From JASLBX01 sp035762665 (lineage in GTDB: Bacteria > Actinomycetota > Actinomycetes > Jiangellales > Jiangellaceae): a stretch of 64,000 bases of DNA. Below are positions 27,652 to 35,945 of this stretch, piece by piece. The notes under the pieces are model-generated. The model worked only from the letters and a program-made list of their open reading frames with translations, did not search any database and was not told the origin of the DNA. The stretch is from positions 18,010 through 82,009 of the forward strand of contig DASTNZ010000082.1 of the NCBI GenBank assembly GCA_035762665.1, given 5' to 3'. A program made the translations under genes and the position numbers. Position 1 is the stretch's first letter, and the number at the start of each line of letters is the position of its first letter.

Positions 27652-28823
27652 CAGCTCCGCGGCACCCGGACGATCAGCGCGTCTCCCTGACCACCGCCGC
27701 CGCACAGGCTGGCGGCACCGACGCCGCCACCGCGCCGCTTCAGCTCGAGAGCGAGATGCAGGACGAGCCGGGCGCCGGACATGCCGATCGGGTGGCCGAC
27801 GGCGATCGCTCCACCGTTGACATTGACCCGTTCAGGATCCAGCCCGAGCTCCCGAGTGCTGGCGATGCCGACTACCGCGAAGGCCTCGTTGATCTCGACC
27901 AGATCCAGCGAGGTGGGATCGATGCCCTCGCGCGCGCACGCTGTCGCAATGGCCCGCGCCGGCTGGCTCTGCAGGGACGAGTCGGGACCGGCGACGACGC
28001 CGTGTGAGCCGATCTCGGCGAGCCAGTCCAGGCCTAGTTCCTCGGCCTTGGCCTTGCTCATCACGACGACGGCACACGCGCCGTCGGAGATCTGGGACGC
28101 CGAGCCGGCCGTGATCGTCCCGTCCGCGGAGAACGATGGGCGAAGCTTGGCCAGAGCCTCGGCGGTCGTGTCCGGGCGGATGCCCTCGTCCTCGGTGAAG
28201 AGTTCCGGCTCCCCTCGCCGTTGTGGGATCTCGACCGGCACAACTTCATCGTCGTACAGGCCGTTCTTCCAGGCCGCAGCCGCCCGCTGGTGCGAGCGGG
28301 CGCTGAACTCGTCCTGCTCCTGGCGGGTCGGCACGCCAGCCGACTCGGTCAGCGCCCCCATCGCCTGGTCGGTGAAGATGTCGTGCAGCCCGTCGTAGGC
28401 CATGTGGTCGAGCATCGTGACGTCGCCGTACTTGAAACCCTTGCGCGAGCCCATGAGCAGGTGGGGCGCGTTGGTCATCGACTCCATGCCGCCTGCCACG
28501 ACGATGTCGAACTCACCGGCCCGGATGAGCTGGCTGGCGAGGGCGATCGCGTCGATCCCGGATAGGCAGACTTTGTTGATCGTCAACGCGGGAACCGTCA
28601 TCGGAATACCGGCCCTGACCGCGGCCTGGCGGGCCGGGATCTGCCCGGCGCCGGCTTGCAGCACCTGACCCATGATCACGTAGTCGACCTGGTCAGGCGC
28701 GACGCCGGCCTTTTCCAGGGCACCCCTGATGGCGATGCCACCGAGGTCGACGGCGGAGAATCCAGATAACGAGCCCTGCAACTTCCCGATGGGCGTGCGG
28801 GCACCGGCAACGATGACGGTCAT
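27651..28823 (-). CDS. Acetyl-CoA acetyltransferase (thiolase II type)
   Basis: A 390-aa thiolase. The acylated Cys lies in NKVCLSGIDAIALASQLI (about residue 89), the His in GGAIAVGHPIGMSGAR, and the second catalytic Cys in ASLCGGGGQGDALIV. It condenses two acetyl-CoA to acetoacetyl-CoA or runs the reverse reaction. In Streptomyces the same order (epimerase, thiolase, MeaB) occurs near the FilP/Scy genes, and this locus keeps that association. The ATG MTVIVAGARTPIG was chosen over a start 9 codons upstream. It is divergent from the cobalamin adenosyltransferase gene with a 37-bp gap. Confidence 0.93.
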   Translation of the reverse strand: MTVIVAGARTPIGKLQGSLSGFSAVDLGGIAIRGALEKAGVAPDQVDYVIMGQVLQAGAGQIPARQAAVRAGIPMTVPALTINKVCLSGIDAIALASQLIRAGEFDIVVAGGMESMTNAPHLLMGSRKGFKYGDVTMLDHMAYDGLHDIFTDQAMGALTESAGVPTRQEQDEFSARSHQRAAAAWKNGLYDDEVVPVEIPQRRGEPELFTEDEGIRPDTTAEALAKLRPSFSADGTITAGSASQISDGACAVVVMSKAKAEELGLDWLAEIGSHGVVAGPDSSLQSQPARAIATACAREGIDPTSLDLVEINEAFAVVGIASTRELGLDPERVNVNGGAIAVGHPIGMSGARLVLHLALELKRRGGGVGAASLCGGGGQGDALIVRVPRS

Positions 28824-28860
28824 ACCGTCCACGATACGTGGCCGTGCCAAGCTCTCCGAT

Positions 28861-29397
28861 GTGAAGGTTTACACAAAACGAGGCGACGACGGCACGACCG
28901 GCCTGCTGTTCGGTGGGCGGGTTGCGAAGAACGCACCGGTGGTACGGGCGAACGGTGCAGTGGACGAAGCGCAGGCGGCGATCGGCCTGGCCAGAGCCGG
29001 CGTCGAGCGGGGATCCGAGCTCGACGCCTTGCTGGTCGGGATCGAACGTGACCTGTGGGTCTTGATGGCCGACGTGGCGCTAAACCCAGAGCGGCGGGAC
29101 CGGGGCAAGCCTGGCCAGACCCTGGTGACGGCCGACATGGTGACGGCGCTCGAGTCGATCATCGACGACATATCGGCCCGATTCGAACCGCCGAAGGATT
29201 TCGCCGTGCCCGGGGAGCATCCGGTGGCCGCTGCCCTGGACCTGGCGCGCACGGTCGTCCGCCGCGCCGAGCGAGAGGCCCTGGACGCCGCCGCCGAGAG
29301 GTCCCATGTTCTGCCCTACCTGAACCGGTGCTCTGACCTGCTCTGGACGCTGGCTCGCTGGGTGGAGGGCGAAGCGCTTCTTGCCAAGGATGCCTAA
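28861..29397 (+). CDS. Corrinoid (ATP:cob(I)alamin) adenosyltransferase, PduO type
   Basis: A 178-aa enzyme that makes adenosylcobalamin, the cofactor of the mutase in this block. The N-terminus VYTKRGDDGTTGLLFGGRVAK contains the ATP-binding TKxGDxG(T) motif. RANGAVDEAQAAIGLA and the C-terminal RAEREALDAAAE...LPYLNRCSDLLWTLARW are the conserved helical elements of PduO-type transferases. Start is GTG. Together with MeaB and the mutase it makes a functional B12 set: cofactor synthesis, cofactor gating and catalysis. Confidence 0.95.
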   Translation: MKVYTKRGDDGTTGLLFGGRVAKNAPVVRANGAVDEAQAAIGLARAGVERGSELDALLVGIERDLWVLMADVALNPERRDRGKPGQTLVTADMVTALESIIDDISARFEPPKDFAVPGEHPVAAALDLARTVVRRAEREALDAAAERSHVLPYLNRCSDLLWTLARWVEGEALLAKDA

Positions 29398-29437
29398 CGT
29401 CGGTGGCTTGTCAGTGCCGGTTCCTACCGTGTGACCT

Positions 29438-29941
29438 ATGCGATGGAGTGAGTTCGAGTCGGCGTGTCCTGAGCTGGCAACGATGGTGCGGCAGCGCTTC
29501 GAGCATCAGCAGATCTTCTTGCTCGGGACGCTGCGGGCGGACGGCACGCCGCGAATCAGCGCGGTCGAGTGCGATTTCGTTGACGCCGATCTGATGACGG
29601 GGATGATCTGGCGGTCCGCGAAGGCGCTTGACCTCCAGCGCGACGCACGCATGACTATCCACAGCCTGGTGCCCGACAAAGCCCACGAGTCGGAAAATGA
29701 GGGCGACCTCAAGCTCTACGGTCGTGCGATAGAGGTCACCGACCCGATCCGCAAGCACGCCTACGAAGACGTCATCGAGAAGCGGATCGACTGGCGGCCT
29801 TCAGAGCCGTACCACTGCTTCGCAGTGGACATCGACCACGCGAGCCTGGTCCGGTTCGCCGACGGCGGGCGGCAGGTGTGGATCTGGCGGGCCAGTGGGG
29901 AACTGACCAAACGCGTCATCCCGGAGTTCGGCCCGGAATGA
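29438..29941 (+). CDS. Pyridoxamine 5'-phosphate oxidase-like (FMN/F420-binding split barrel) protein
   Basis: A 167-aa split-barrel protein. IFLLGTLRADGTPRISAVECDFVD and GMIWRSAKALDLQRDARMTIHSLV are typical of the pyridoxamine-oxidase-like fold, which binds FMN, F420 or haem. The ISAVEC strand and WRSAKALDL helix are common in actinobacterial proteins of this superfamily. The substrate is unknown. The stop lies directly against the epimerase 3' end (convergent, no gap). Confidence 0.78.
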   Translation: MRWSEFESACPELATMVRQRFEHQQIFLLGTLRADGTPRISAVECDFVDADLMTGMIWRSAKALDLQRDARMTIHSLVPDKAHESENEGDLKLYGRAIEVTDPIRKHAYEDVIEKRIDWRPSEPYHCFAVDIDHASLVRFADGGRQVWIWRASGELTKRVIPEFGPE

Positions 29942-30364
29942 TCACTTGGCCGGTTCGATAAGCTCGACCAGCACTCCCCCGGCATCCTTCGGGTGAATGA
30001 AGTTGATCAATGCACCGGCCGTCCCGCGGCGCGGGGCCTCGTACAGCAGGCGCAGCCCGCGTGACTCCAGCTCGGCGGAGACCGCCTCGATGTCATCGAC
30101 GCGGTACGCGATCTGCTGGATGCCCGGCCCGGATCGATCAAGGAACCGCGCGATCGGCGAGTCCGGACGCAGCGGAGCCAGCAGCTGCAGCTGCGTACCG
30201 CCCGCCGTCCCGACGGCGAGCATTGCTTCGCGGACCCCCTGCTCTTCGTTGATCTCCTGATGAGTCACCTTCATGCCGAAGGTGTCTTGGTACCAGTTGA
30301 TCGCAGTGTCCAGATCGGCCACGGCGATACCGACATGGTCGACAGCAGCGAACAACGGGGTCAT
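29942..30364 (-). CDS. mce: Methylmalonyl-CoA epimerase family protein (VOC fold)
   Basis: A 140-aa vicinal-oxygen-chelate protein. VDHVGIAVADLDTAINWYQDTFGM and the second repeat GIQQIAYRVDDIEAVSAELESRGLRLLYEAPRRGTAGALINFIHPKDAGGVLVELIE match the epimerase family. The first metal His (DHVG) and C-terminal Glu (LVELIE) are present. The His-His pair of the Propionibacterium enzyme (GLHHMA) is Gln-Gln here, a change I believe is common in actinobacterial members. The ATG MTPLFAAVDHV was chosen over a start 19 codons upstream. Its position next to the coiled-coil genes mirrors the Streptomyces scy/filP locus. Confidence 0.88.
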   Translation of the reverse strand: MTPLFAAVDHVGIAVADLDTAINWYQDTFGMKVTHQEINEEQGVREAMLAVGTAGGTQLQLLAPLRPDSPIARFLDRSGPGIQQIAYRVDDIEAVSAELESRGLRLLYEAPRRGTAGALINFIHPKDAGGVLVELIEPAK

Positions 30365-30453
30365 GCTTCCGCAGGGTACTGGCCGGTACGGCGGATCGCC
30401 GACTACGCTGCAGCCGATCACTGACGCCGCGGGGGATGATAAAGGGGGACCCG

Positions 30454-30660
30454 ATGAGCGTGAGCCGTTTCGACGAGGGATCGATCTTCGACAAAGAGCC
30501 CACTGGTGGCTTCGAGATCAGATTCCGTGGCTACGACCCGCGCCAGGTCGAACTGCATGTCCGAACGTTGGAAGCGGCGATCTGGGATCTACGCAAAAAG
30601 AACGAAGAGCTCGACAAACGCATCGTCGAACTTCGCCGGCTTCTAATGTCGCCAAACTGA
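30454..30660 (+). CDS. Short DivIVA-like head paralogue of the downstream coiled-coil protein
   Basis: A 68-aa protein with a strong AAAGGGGGA ribosome-binding site. Residues 9-50 (SIFDKEPTGGFEIRFRGYDP then RQVELHVRTLEAAIWDLRKK) nearly repeat the first 65 residues of the 422-aa protein that follows, then stop after one coiled-coil turn (NEELDKRIVELRRLLMSPN). It is thus a free-standing N-terminal domain, likely a tandem partial duplicate. The RGYDP-Q-V segment is the DivIVA-type membrane-curvature or self-assembly head. It could hetero-oligomerise with, or cap, the larger protein. It could also be a decaying copy, although its frame and ribosome-binding site are intact. Confidence 0.72.
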   Translation: MSVSRFDEGSIFDKEPTGGFEIRFRGYDPRQVELHVRTLEAAIWDLRKKNEELDKRIVELRRLLMSPN

Positions 30661-30814
30661 TACGTCCTCCTGTCGAGATGAGGCCCAGTGACCCATCGGC
30701 AACACGCCAAAGTCGGAGTAGTCTGCCTATTCGCGAATCAGCACACGGCACGGCTCGGCGTTCGCGGGGAGACTCGGGCCACACCCAGGGGACGCCACCC
30801 CGACGAGGGAGATC

Positions 30815-32083
30815 ATGGAAAACGCACGGAACGAACTCATGACCACTGACGTGCCCGAAGATGGCTTGTCGATCTTCGACAAGGAGCCTACTGGCGGCTT
30901 CGAGATGCAAATGCGCGGCTACGACAAGGTCCAGGTAGAGCAGCACATCCGCAACATGGAGTCTGCGATCGCGACGCTGCGCAAGAAGAACACCGAGCTG
31001 GACAAGGCGGTCCAGCGGCTCCGGGCGGAGAACGCGGAGTCGGCGACCAAGCTCCGCCAGCTCGAGCAGATGGAGCAGCCGACCTATGCGGGGCTCGGCG
31101 CCCGTATCGAGCACCTGCTCCGGGTTGCAGAAGAGCAGGCGAACGAACTGGTCGGGCGCGCCGACGCCGAGGCGACCGAGATGCGCGCGGAGGCCCGGCT
31201 CGACGCCCAGGAGATGCGCGCGGCAGCCGAAAACGATGCCGCAGACCTCCGGGCTAACGCCAAGCGTGAGGCCGACGAGCTGATCGGTGAGGCGAGCCGC
31301 GAGGCTGAGCAGCGTCGCCAGGCCGCGCAACGCGAAGCCACCTCTCTGGTCGAGAGTGCTGAGCGGGAGGCCACCAAGATCCGCACAGCCGTCGAGCACC
31401 AGGCGGCGGAGGCACGGGCCAAGCTCGAGCAGGAGCTCGACCGCAAGCAGGCCCTGGCCGACCGTGAGGTCCAGGAGACCCGGGCAAAGCTCCGCACCGA
31501 GATCGCCGAGCAGAAGAAGCAGGCGGTTCGCGACATTGAGCGCGACATCGCCGAGAAGCAGGCCGAGTTGGCCGACTTGCGGGTTCGTGTCGACCGCGAG
31601 CTCCACGACCTCGAGACCGAGCTCAACGCCCGGCGTCAAGAGGCCGAAGCCGAGCTCGAAGACCGGCGGGCGAAGGCCGATCGGAGCACCCAGGAGCTCA
31701 TCGAGAAGGCCGAAGCGCGGGCCAAGGCCGCGGAGGCGCGGGCCAAGGCGGAGGACGATCGGTCCACAAAGGTCAAGCGCGAGACCGACGAGCAGGCCAA
31801 GGCCCTGGTCGACAACGCCAAGCGCAATGCCGAGCAGATCGTTGCCGAAGCCAAGTCGAAGGCGGAGTCCACCGTCAGCGACGCCAAGAAGGAAGCCGCC
31901 AGGATCAAGTCCGAGGCCCAGCACATCGCCGAGGACTACAACCGGCAGGCCGAGGCCGCCCGTTCCACGCTCAACCAGCTCAAGAGCATGCTGGGCTTCG
32001 AGTCGCCGCGGCCGGCCGTCGAGTCGGCGGGCCCTGACGAAGACGTGGTCGACGCCGAGGTCGTCGAAGACGAGAGCAAGTAG
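30815..32083 (+). CDS. DivIVA-domain coiled-coil protein (FilP/Scy-like cytoskeletal)
   Basis: A 422-aa, highly charged protein. A short head (SIFDKEPTGGFEMQMRGYDK, residues about 19-38) is followed by coiled coil with Ala/Glu/Arg heptads from about 45 to 390 (for example EAEQRRQAAQREATSLVESA) and an acidic tail (DEDVVDAEVVEDESK). The GYDxxQV element resembles the start of Streptomyces FilP, and the neighbouring epimerase, thiolase and MeaB genes match the Streptomyces coelicolor filP/scy locus. FilP and Scy organise polar growth with DivIVA. A structural role in polar growth is therefore likely, but orthology is inferred from synteny. A GAGGGAGATC element precedes the ATG. Confidence 0.8.
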   Translation: MENARNELMTTDVPEDGLSIFDKEPTGGFEMQMRGYDKVQVEQHIRNMESAIATLRKKNTELDKAVQRLRAENAESATKLRQLEQMEQPTYAGLGARIEHLLRVAEEQANELVGRADAEATEMRAEARLDAQEMRAAAENDAADLRANAKREADELIGEASREAEQRRQAAQREATSLVESAEREATKIRTAVEHQAAEARAKLEQELDRKQALADREVQETRAKLRTEIAEQKKQAVRDIERDIAEKQAELADLRVRVDRELHDLETELNARRQEAEAELEDRRAKADRSTQELIEKAEARAKAAEARAKAEDDRSTKVKRETDEQAKALVDNAKRNAEQIVAEAKSKAESTVSDAKKEAARIKSEAQHIAEDYNRQAEAARSTLNQLKSMLGFESPRPAVESAGPDEDVVDAEVVEDESK

Positions 32084-32099
32084 GCGCTACACCTATCCA

Positions 32100-32140
32100 T
32101 TGAGACAATCCACAACGTCGTACGCTGTGGATCGTCTCAA
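32100..32140. terminator. Inverted repeat between convergent genes (copy 2 of repeated element)
   Basis: The arms TTGAGACAATCCACA (32100-32114) and TGTGGATCGTCTCAA (32126-32140) pair with one mismatch around an 11-nt loop. The left arm is identical to the core of the element after glgX at 8092-8106. It lies between the coiled-coil gene and the alpha/beta hydrolase gene, and the hydrolase stop codon is inside the right arm, so it probably terminates transcription from both sides. Confidence 0.75.
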
Positions 32141-32922
32141 GATCGCTGGATGTGCCGTAGGACGTCACGCAGGGCGCCGGTCACCCCGTCGGGGTTCTCC
32201 ACTGCCGACAGGTGGCCGGAGCCCGGTATCACGTAGACCGGCGCCTGCGGAGTGAATGCCTCCGCCATCGCGATCGCGTCCTCGTGCGGCGAGATGGTGT
32301 CCTGCTCCCCCACGACGACGAATCCAGGCACGCCACTGGACCGCAACGTATCGAACGACTCGGGCCGGGCGGCCATGGCTCGCGACGCCCAGGCGACACC
32401 CTCTGGACGGGCCGCATCAAGCCACGAAGCCACCTGCTCGACCGTGTCAGGGCGGTTTCGCCTGGTCTTCTCGCCGAGCAGCGTCTCCAGCATGGGGTGC
32501 AGCGCTGCCGAGCCATCGTCGAGCACAGCGCGGGCCACCCGCTCGCGGTTCGCCCGCGCCTCGTCACCGTCCGCACTGGCCTTGGTGTCCATCAGCACGA
32601 CGGCGTCGACTCGCTCCCGGTGGCGGCGCAGCATGGCCATGGCGACGTACCCACCCATCGACAGCCCACCGAGCACACTCTTCTCGACCCCAAGCCGGTC
32701 CAGCAAGGCGGCAACGTCATCGGCCATGGCATCGATGGACGGCTCGGACTCGCCCGGCCCAGGCGAAGCGCCGAACCCACGGAGGTCGGGGACGATGACC
32801 CGAGCCCGGTCGGCCAGCCCGGCACGTTGTCCGGAGAACATGACGCGGGATAGCGGAAATCCATGGAGCAGCACCAGCGGTATGCCGGCGCCGGCCTCAT
32901 CGTGGGCAAGCTCGACGCTCAC
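32137..32922 (-). CDS. Alpha/beta hydrolase
   Basis: A 261-aa hydrolase. LVLLHGFPLSRVMF carries the oxyanion HG, GGLSMGGYVAM the nucleophile Ser, GEQDTISP the Asp and PGSGHLSAVENP the His, a complete catalytic triad. The sequence type resembles esterases and 3-oxoadipate enol-lactonase-like enzymes, but the substrate cannot be fixed. Its GTG overlaps the stop of the second hydrolase gene upstream (GTGA), so the two hydrolases form a coupled pair. The stop codon lies within the downstream inverted repeat. Confidence 0.88.
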   Translation of the reverse strand: MSVELAHDEAGAGIPLVLLHGFPLSRVMFSGQRAGLADRARVIVPDLRGFGASPGPGESEPSIDAMADDVAALLDRLGVEKSVLGGLSMGGYVAMAMLRRHRERVDAVVLMDTKASADGDEARANRERVARAVLDDGSAALHPMLETLLGEKTRRNRPDTVEQVASWLDAARPEGVAWASRAMAARPESFDTLRSSGVPGFVVVGEQDTISPHEDAIAMAEAFTPQAPVYVIPGSGHLSAVENPDGVTGALRDVLRHIQRS

Positions 32923-33719
32923 CCGTCTCGCTCCGGCCCGGGCACCGGTACGTCCGCGAACGTCGCTACCGTGCGATCGGCGTATGCACTGGTATCCGCC
33001 GTGTCAGCCGGCCCAGCCCACGCCGCGGGCAGTGGGGCGCGTCCGGGTGCGACCCGGCGCACGATCTCGTCCAGAGCCCGTTCGGCGTCCCCTACCCACA
33101 GGTGCTTCGCGCCCTCGACAGCGACCACCTCGGCCTGAGGCACCCGGGCGAACCGCTCCCGCGCCTCCGGCGGCCGCAGGTAGTCGTCGAACTCGGGGAT
33201 CAGCGCCACGAGCGGTCGGCCGTCATCGGCCCATGCGGCTAGCTCGTCGTTCGTTGCATACCGCAGCGGTGGTGACAGCAGGATGGCTCCCACCACCACG
33301 GGATCGAGGCCGTACATCAAGACGAGATCGGTTCCGAACGACCAGCCGACGAGCCAGATGTTAGGTAGATCGTGGAAGTCGGCGTACTCGATGGCCGCCG
33401 CCACGTCGTACCGCTCACCACGGGCGTTGTCGAAGGCGCCTTCGCTGGTGCCCTGCAGGCTGGACGTCCCCCGCGTGTTGAACCGCAGCACCGCGATGCC
33501 GGCTAGCGCCGGAAGGCGCCAAGCCGCCTTGCGGTAGAGGTGGCTGTCCATCATCCCGCCATGGGTGGGCAGTGGGTGGAGGCAGATCAGAGTCGCGACG
33601 GGGTCGGACTCCGGCGGCAACGCCAGCTCACCGACGAGATCGAGCCCGTCAGCGGTGTGTAGCGTCAGCGCCTCCCGGCGCGCGGGGAGAACGGTGTTGC
33701 CTCGGATGCGATTGCTCAT
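32919..33719 (-). CDS. Alpha/beta hydrolase (dienelactone hydrolase-like/acyl-peptidase-like)
   Basis: A 266-aa hydrolase. ATLICLHPLPTHGGMMDSHL gives the oxyanion region, VGWSFGTDLVLMYG the nucleophile Ser, LIPEFDDYLRPPEA the Asp, and EGAKHLWVGDAE the His. The RFNTRGTSSLQG segment and the HPLPTHGG loop resemble the broad group of small hydrolases annotated as alpha/beta hydrolase of the DLH type. A C-terminal tail of about 35 residues (Ala/Pro-rich) is probably disordered. The downstream hydrolase begins inside its stop codon. The substrate is unknown. Confidence 0.86.
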   Translation of the reverse strand: MSNRIRGNTVLPARREALTLHTADGLDLVGELALPPESDPVATLICLHPLPTHGGMMDSHLYRKAAWRLPALAGIAVLRFNTRGTSSLQGTSEGAFDNARGERYDVAAAIEYADFHDLPNIWLVGWSFGTDLVLMYGLDPVVVGAILLSPPLRYATNDELAAWADDGRPLVALIPEFDDYLRPPEARERFARVPQAEVVAVEGAKHLWVGDAERALDEIVRRVAPGRAPLPAAWAGPADTADTSAYADRTVATFADVPVPGPERDG

Positions 33720-33778
33720 AACACCAACGAGCCTAATGTGCCAGCCGCGCTGACTGGTCCACCCGGACGGTTGGCTCT

Positions 33779-34066
33779 CTAACTGCGGGGCCGGCGGCGG
33801 TCGCGTGCCTCCCAGCAGCCGGTGTGCCAGTGCCGCCGCTCGCCTGTGCCACCACCGCTCAGCGTCTCACCCTCCACGGGCCACGCCACCACGTGCGGTG
33901 TGGCCGGCGGGATCAGCTGATCACAGCCTGGACAGCGATACGGCTTGATCGCCGAACTGCCAGTCAGCTGGCGCACCATCCAGTCGCCGTCCGGCCATTC
34001 CTCGAGGCGCTCGATTCCGGGCGGGGTTTGCCGGCGGCGCGGGCGGCGGCGGGACATGTGGCTCAT
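33779..34066 (-). CDS. Small zinc-ribbon-like protein
   Basis: A 95-aa basic protein. The segment YRCPGCDQLIPPATPHVVAW followed by RHWHTGCWEARDRRRPR has the Cys-x2-Cys ... His-x2-Cys arrangement of a zinc ribbon, on an Arg-rich N-terminus. It is a small conserved actinobacterial type, sometimes annotated as ATP/GTP-binding, for which I know no function. A second ATG three codons in (34057) is an equal start candidate. It is divergent from the phosphonate transporter operon. Confidence 0.72.
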   Translation of the reverse strand: MSHMSRRRPRRRQTPPGIERLEEWPDGDWMVRQLTGSSAIKPYRCPGCDQLIPPATPHVVAWPVEGETLSGGGTGERRHWHTGCWEARDRRRPRS

Positions 34067-34166
34067 TGTTCTCCACCGGCCATCAGCGACGGCGGGTACG
34101 ATCCGATTCGCTGGTGGGTCCAGGCCACGTGGATCTGCTCAGCTGACTGGTGGGGGCGTAGAGATC

Positions 34167-35171
34167 ATGAGAACTCGAGCATGGGCCTCGGCCGCGGCGG
34201 CAAGCTGCCTGCTGCTCGCCGGCTGCGGTGGGGGGTCGGACGGCGGAGGTTCGGACGACGGCGGTCCGGAAGGTTCCGGACCCGAAGGCTGGCCCGACCG
34301 AGTGATCCTCGGCCTCGTGCCGTCACACGAGGTGGACCAGCTCGTGGAGGACGCCGAGGTGCTCGGCGACCTGCTGGCAGCAGAGGTCGGCGTACCTGTG
34401 GAGACATTCGTGCCCACCGACTACGCCGCCCTCGTCATCGCCATGGAGACCGGCCGCGCACACGTCGGCATGTTCGGCCCGATCGCACTCGTACAGGCCG
34501 CCGATCGTGCCGGAGCGGTCATCACACTCCAGTCGGTGCGCCGTGGTGCGGCGAGCTACCACACCCAGTGGATTACGAACAATCCCGACCGATTCTGCGA
34601 CACCCCTGTGGTCGAGGCGGAGAACCCCGAAGGCAACGTCTTCACGTACTGCAACGGCACCGACACCGCAACCGAGGGACCGGTGGGTGAAGAGGCGCTC
34701 ACCCGGATCACCAGTGGCGAGACAGTGATCTTCGTCGACCCCAGCTCGGCGTCCGGGTACTACTACCCGGCAACCCAGTTGCAGACCGTCACTGGAATCG
34801 ACCCGATCACCGGTGTGGACGCGCAGTTCGCCGGGGACCACCCGGGAGCGATCCTGGCGGTTCACCGCGGCGACGCCGAAGTGGGTGTCAGCTTCGACGA
34901 CGCACGCAATGTCGTCGTCGGCGAGGTGGCAGACATCGGCAAAGTTGTGGTGTTCGCCTGGTCGCCAGAGATTCCGAACGACGGAGTCGCGATCGCCGGT
35001 GACCTACCTGAAGACCTGCGCGAGGCGATCACCCGAGCGTTTCTCGACATCATCGAGACCCCCGAGGGCGCCAAAGCGTTCGAGGCGGTCTACAGCATCG
35101 AGGGGCTCGTACCAGCCGACTTGGAGGCCATCGACGTTGCGCGCAAGGTCGAGGCGAACTTTGGCGAGTAG
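34167..35171 (+). CDS. phnD: PhnD-type phosphate/phosphonate ABC transporter substrate-binding lipoprotein
   Basis: A 334-aa lipoprotein: signal peptide with lipobox SCLLLAGC, then a Gly/Ser/Asp linker and the binding domain. PTDYAALVIAMETGRAHVGMFGP and IFVDPSSASGYYYPATQL are signature regions of PhnD/PtxB-like proteins, the latter lining the oxyanion ligand pocket. Between them an insertion with two Cys (RFCDTP, TYCNG) could form a disulfide-bounded loop not usual in the family. It is first in the operon phnD-phnC-phnE-phnE; its TAG is followed at once by the phnC ATG. The ligand (phosphonate, phosphite or phosphate) cannot be told from sequence. Confidence 0.9.
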   Translation: MRTRAWASAAAASCLLLAGCGGGSDGGGSDDGGPEGSGPEGWPDRVILGLVPSHEVDQLVEDAEVLGDLLAAEVGVPVETFVPTDYAALVIAMETGRAHVGMFGPIALVQAADRAGAVITLQSVRRGAASYHTQWITNNPDRFCDTPVVEAENPEGNVFTYCNGTDTATEGPVGEEALTRITSGETVIFVDPSSASGYYYPATQLQTVTGIDPITGVDAQFAGDHPGAILAVHRGDAEVGVSFDDARNVVVGEVADIGKVVVFAWSPEIPNDGVAIAGDLPEDLREAITRAFLDIIETPEGAKAFEAVYSIEGLVPADLEAIDVARKVEANFGE

Positions 35172-35945
35172 ATGATCAAGTTTTCCGGTGCGACCGTCGT
35201 CTACCCTGGCGGCGTCCGCGCGGTCGACAACATCGACCTGGAGATCGCTTCGGGCGAGTTCGTCGTTGTGGTCGGGCAGTCAGGTGCCGGCAAGTCGACG
35301 TTGATTCGCACGGTCAACGGCCTGGTGCCGCTAACGGGCGGGACGCTGGAGGTCGCCGGCCGCCGGGTGGACCAGCTGTCCCGCCGCGAGTTGCGGCGGC
35401 TCCGGTCCGAAGTCGGGATGGTCTTCCAGTCGTTCAATTTGGTCAAACGTGCTCGGGTGCTGTCCAACGTGCTGACGGGACGGCTGCACGCCACGCCGAC
35501 CTGGCGCACGCTGCTGGGTCTGTACCGGGAGGCCGACAAGGAGATCGCATTCCAGGCACTGGAGCGGGTCGAGATCGTAGATCTGGCGTATGCCCGCGCG
35601 GCGACGCTGTCCGGTGGACAGCAACAGCGGGTCTCGATAGCCCGTGCCCTCGCCCAGGAGCCGACGGTCATGCTCGCCGACGAGCCCGTGGCATCCCTCG
35701 ATCCGCCGACTGCCAACGTCGTGTTGCGCGACCTGCAGCGAATCAACCGTGACCTGGGCATCACCACAGTCGTCAACCTGCACTTCATCGACCTGGCCAG
35801 AACGTACGGTGACCGGATCGTCGGGCTGCGCAGGGGCCGCGTGGTCTTTGACGGCCCGGCCAGCGACGCGAATCACTCTGCGTTCGAGCACATCTACGGC
35901 CGTTCGCTGACGGCCGACGATGTGCTCGCGGACGAACCACCGTGA
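35172..35945 (+). CDS. phnC: Phosphonate/phosphate ABC transporter ATP-binding protein
   Basis: A 257-aa ABC ATPase. Walker A VVVGQSGAGKSTLIRTV, Q-loop region MVFQSFNLVKRARVLSNVLTGRL, signature LSGGQQQRVSIARAL, Walker B VMLADEPVASLDP and the switch HFIDLARTYGDR. The NLVKR...VLSNVL segment and GRLH are typical of PhnC. It starts directly after the phnD stop, and its own stop overlaps the next permease gene (GTGA). It energises import of the ligand bound by the lipoprotein. Confidence 0.95.
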   Translation: MIKFSGATVVYPGGVRAVDNIDLEIASGEFVVVVGQSGAGKSTLIRTVNGLVPLTGGTLEVAGRRVDQLSRRELRRLRSEVGMVFQSFNLVKRARVLSNVLTGRLHATPTWRTLLGLYREADKEIAFQALERVEIVDLAYARAATLSGGQQQRVSIARALAQEPTVMLADEPVASLDPPTANVVLRDLQRINRDLGITTVVNLHFIDLARTYGDRIVGLRRGRVVFDGPASDANHSAFEHIYGRSLTADDVLADEPP

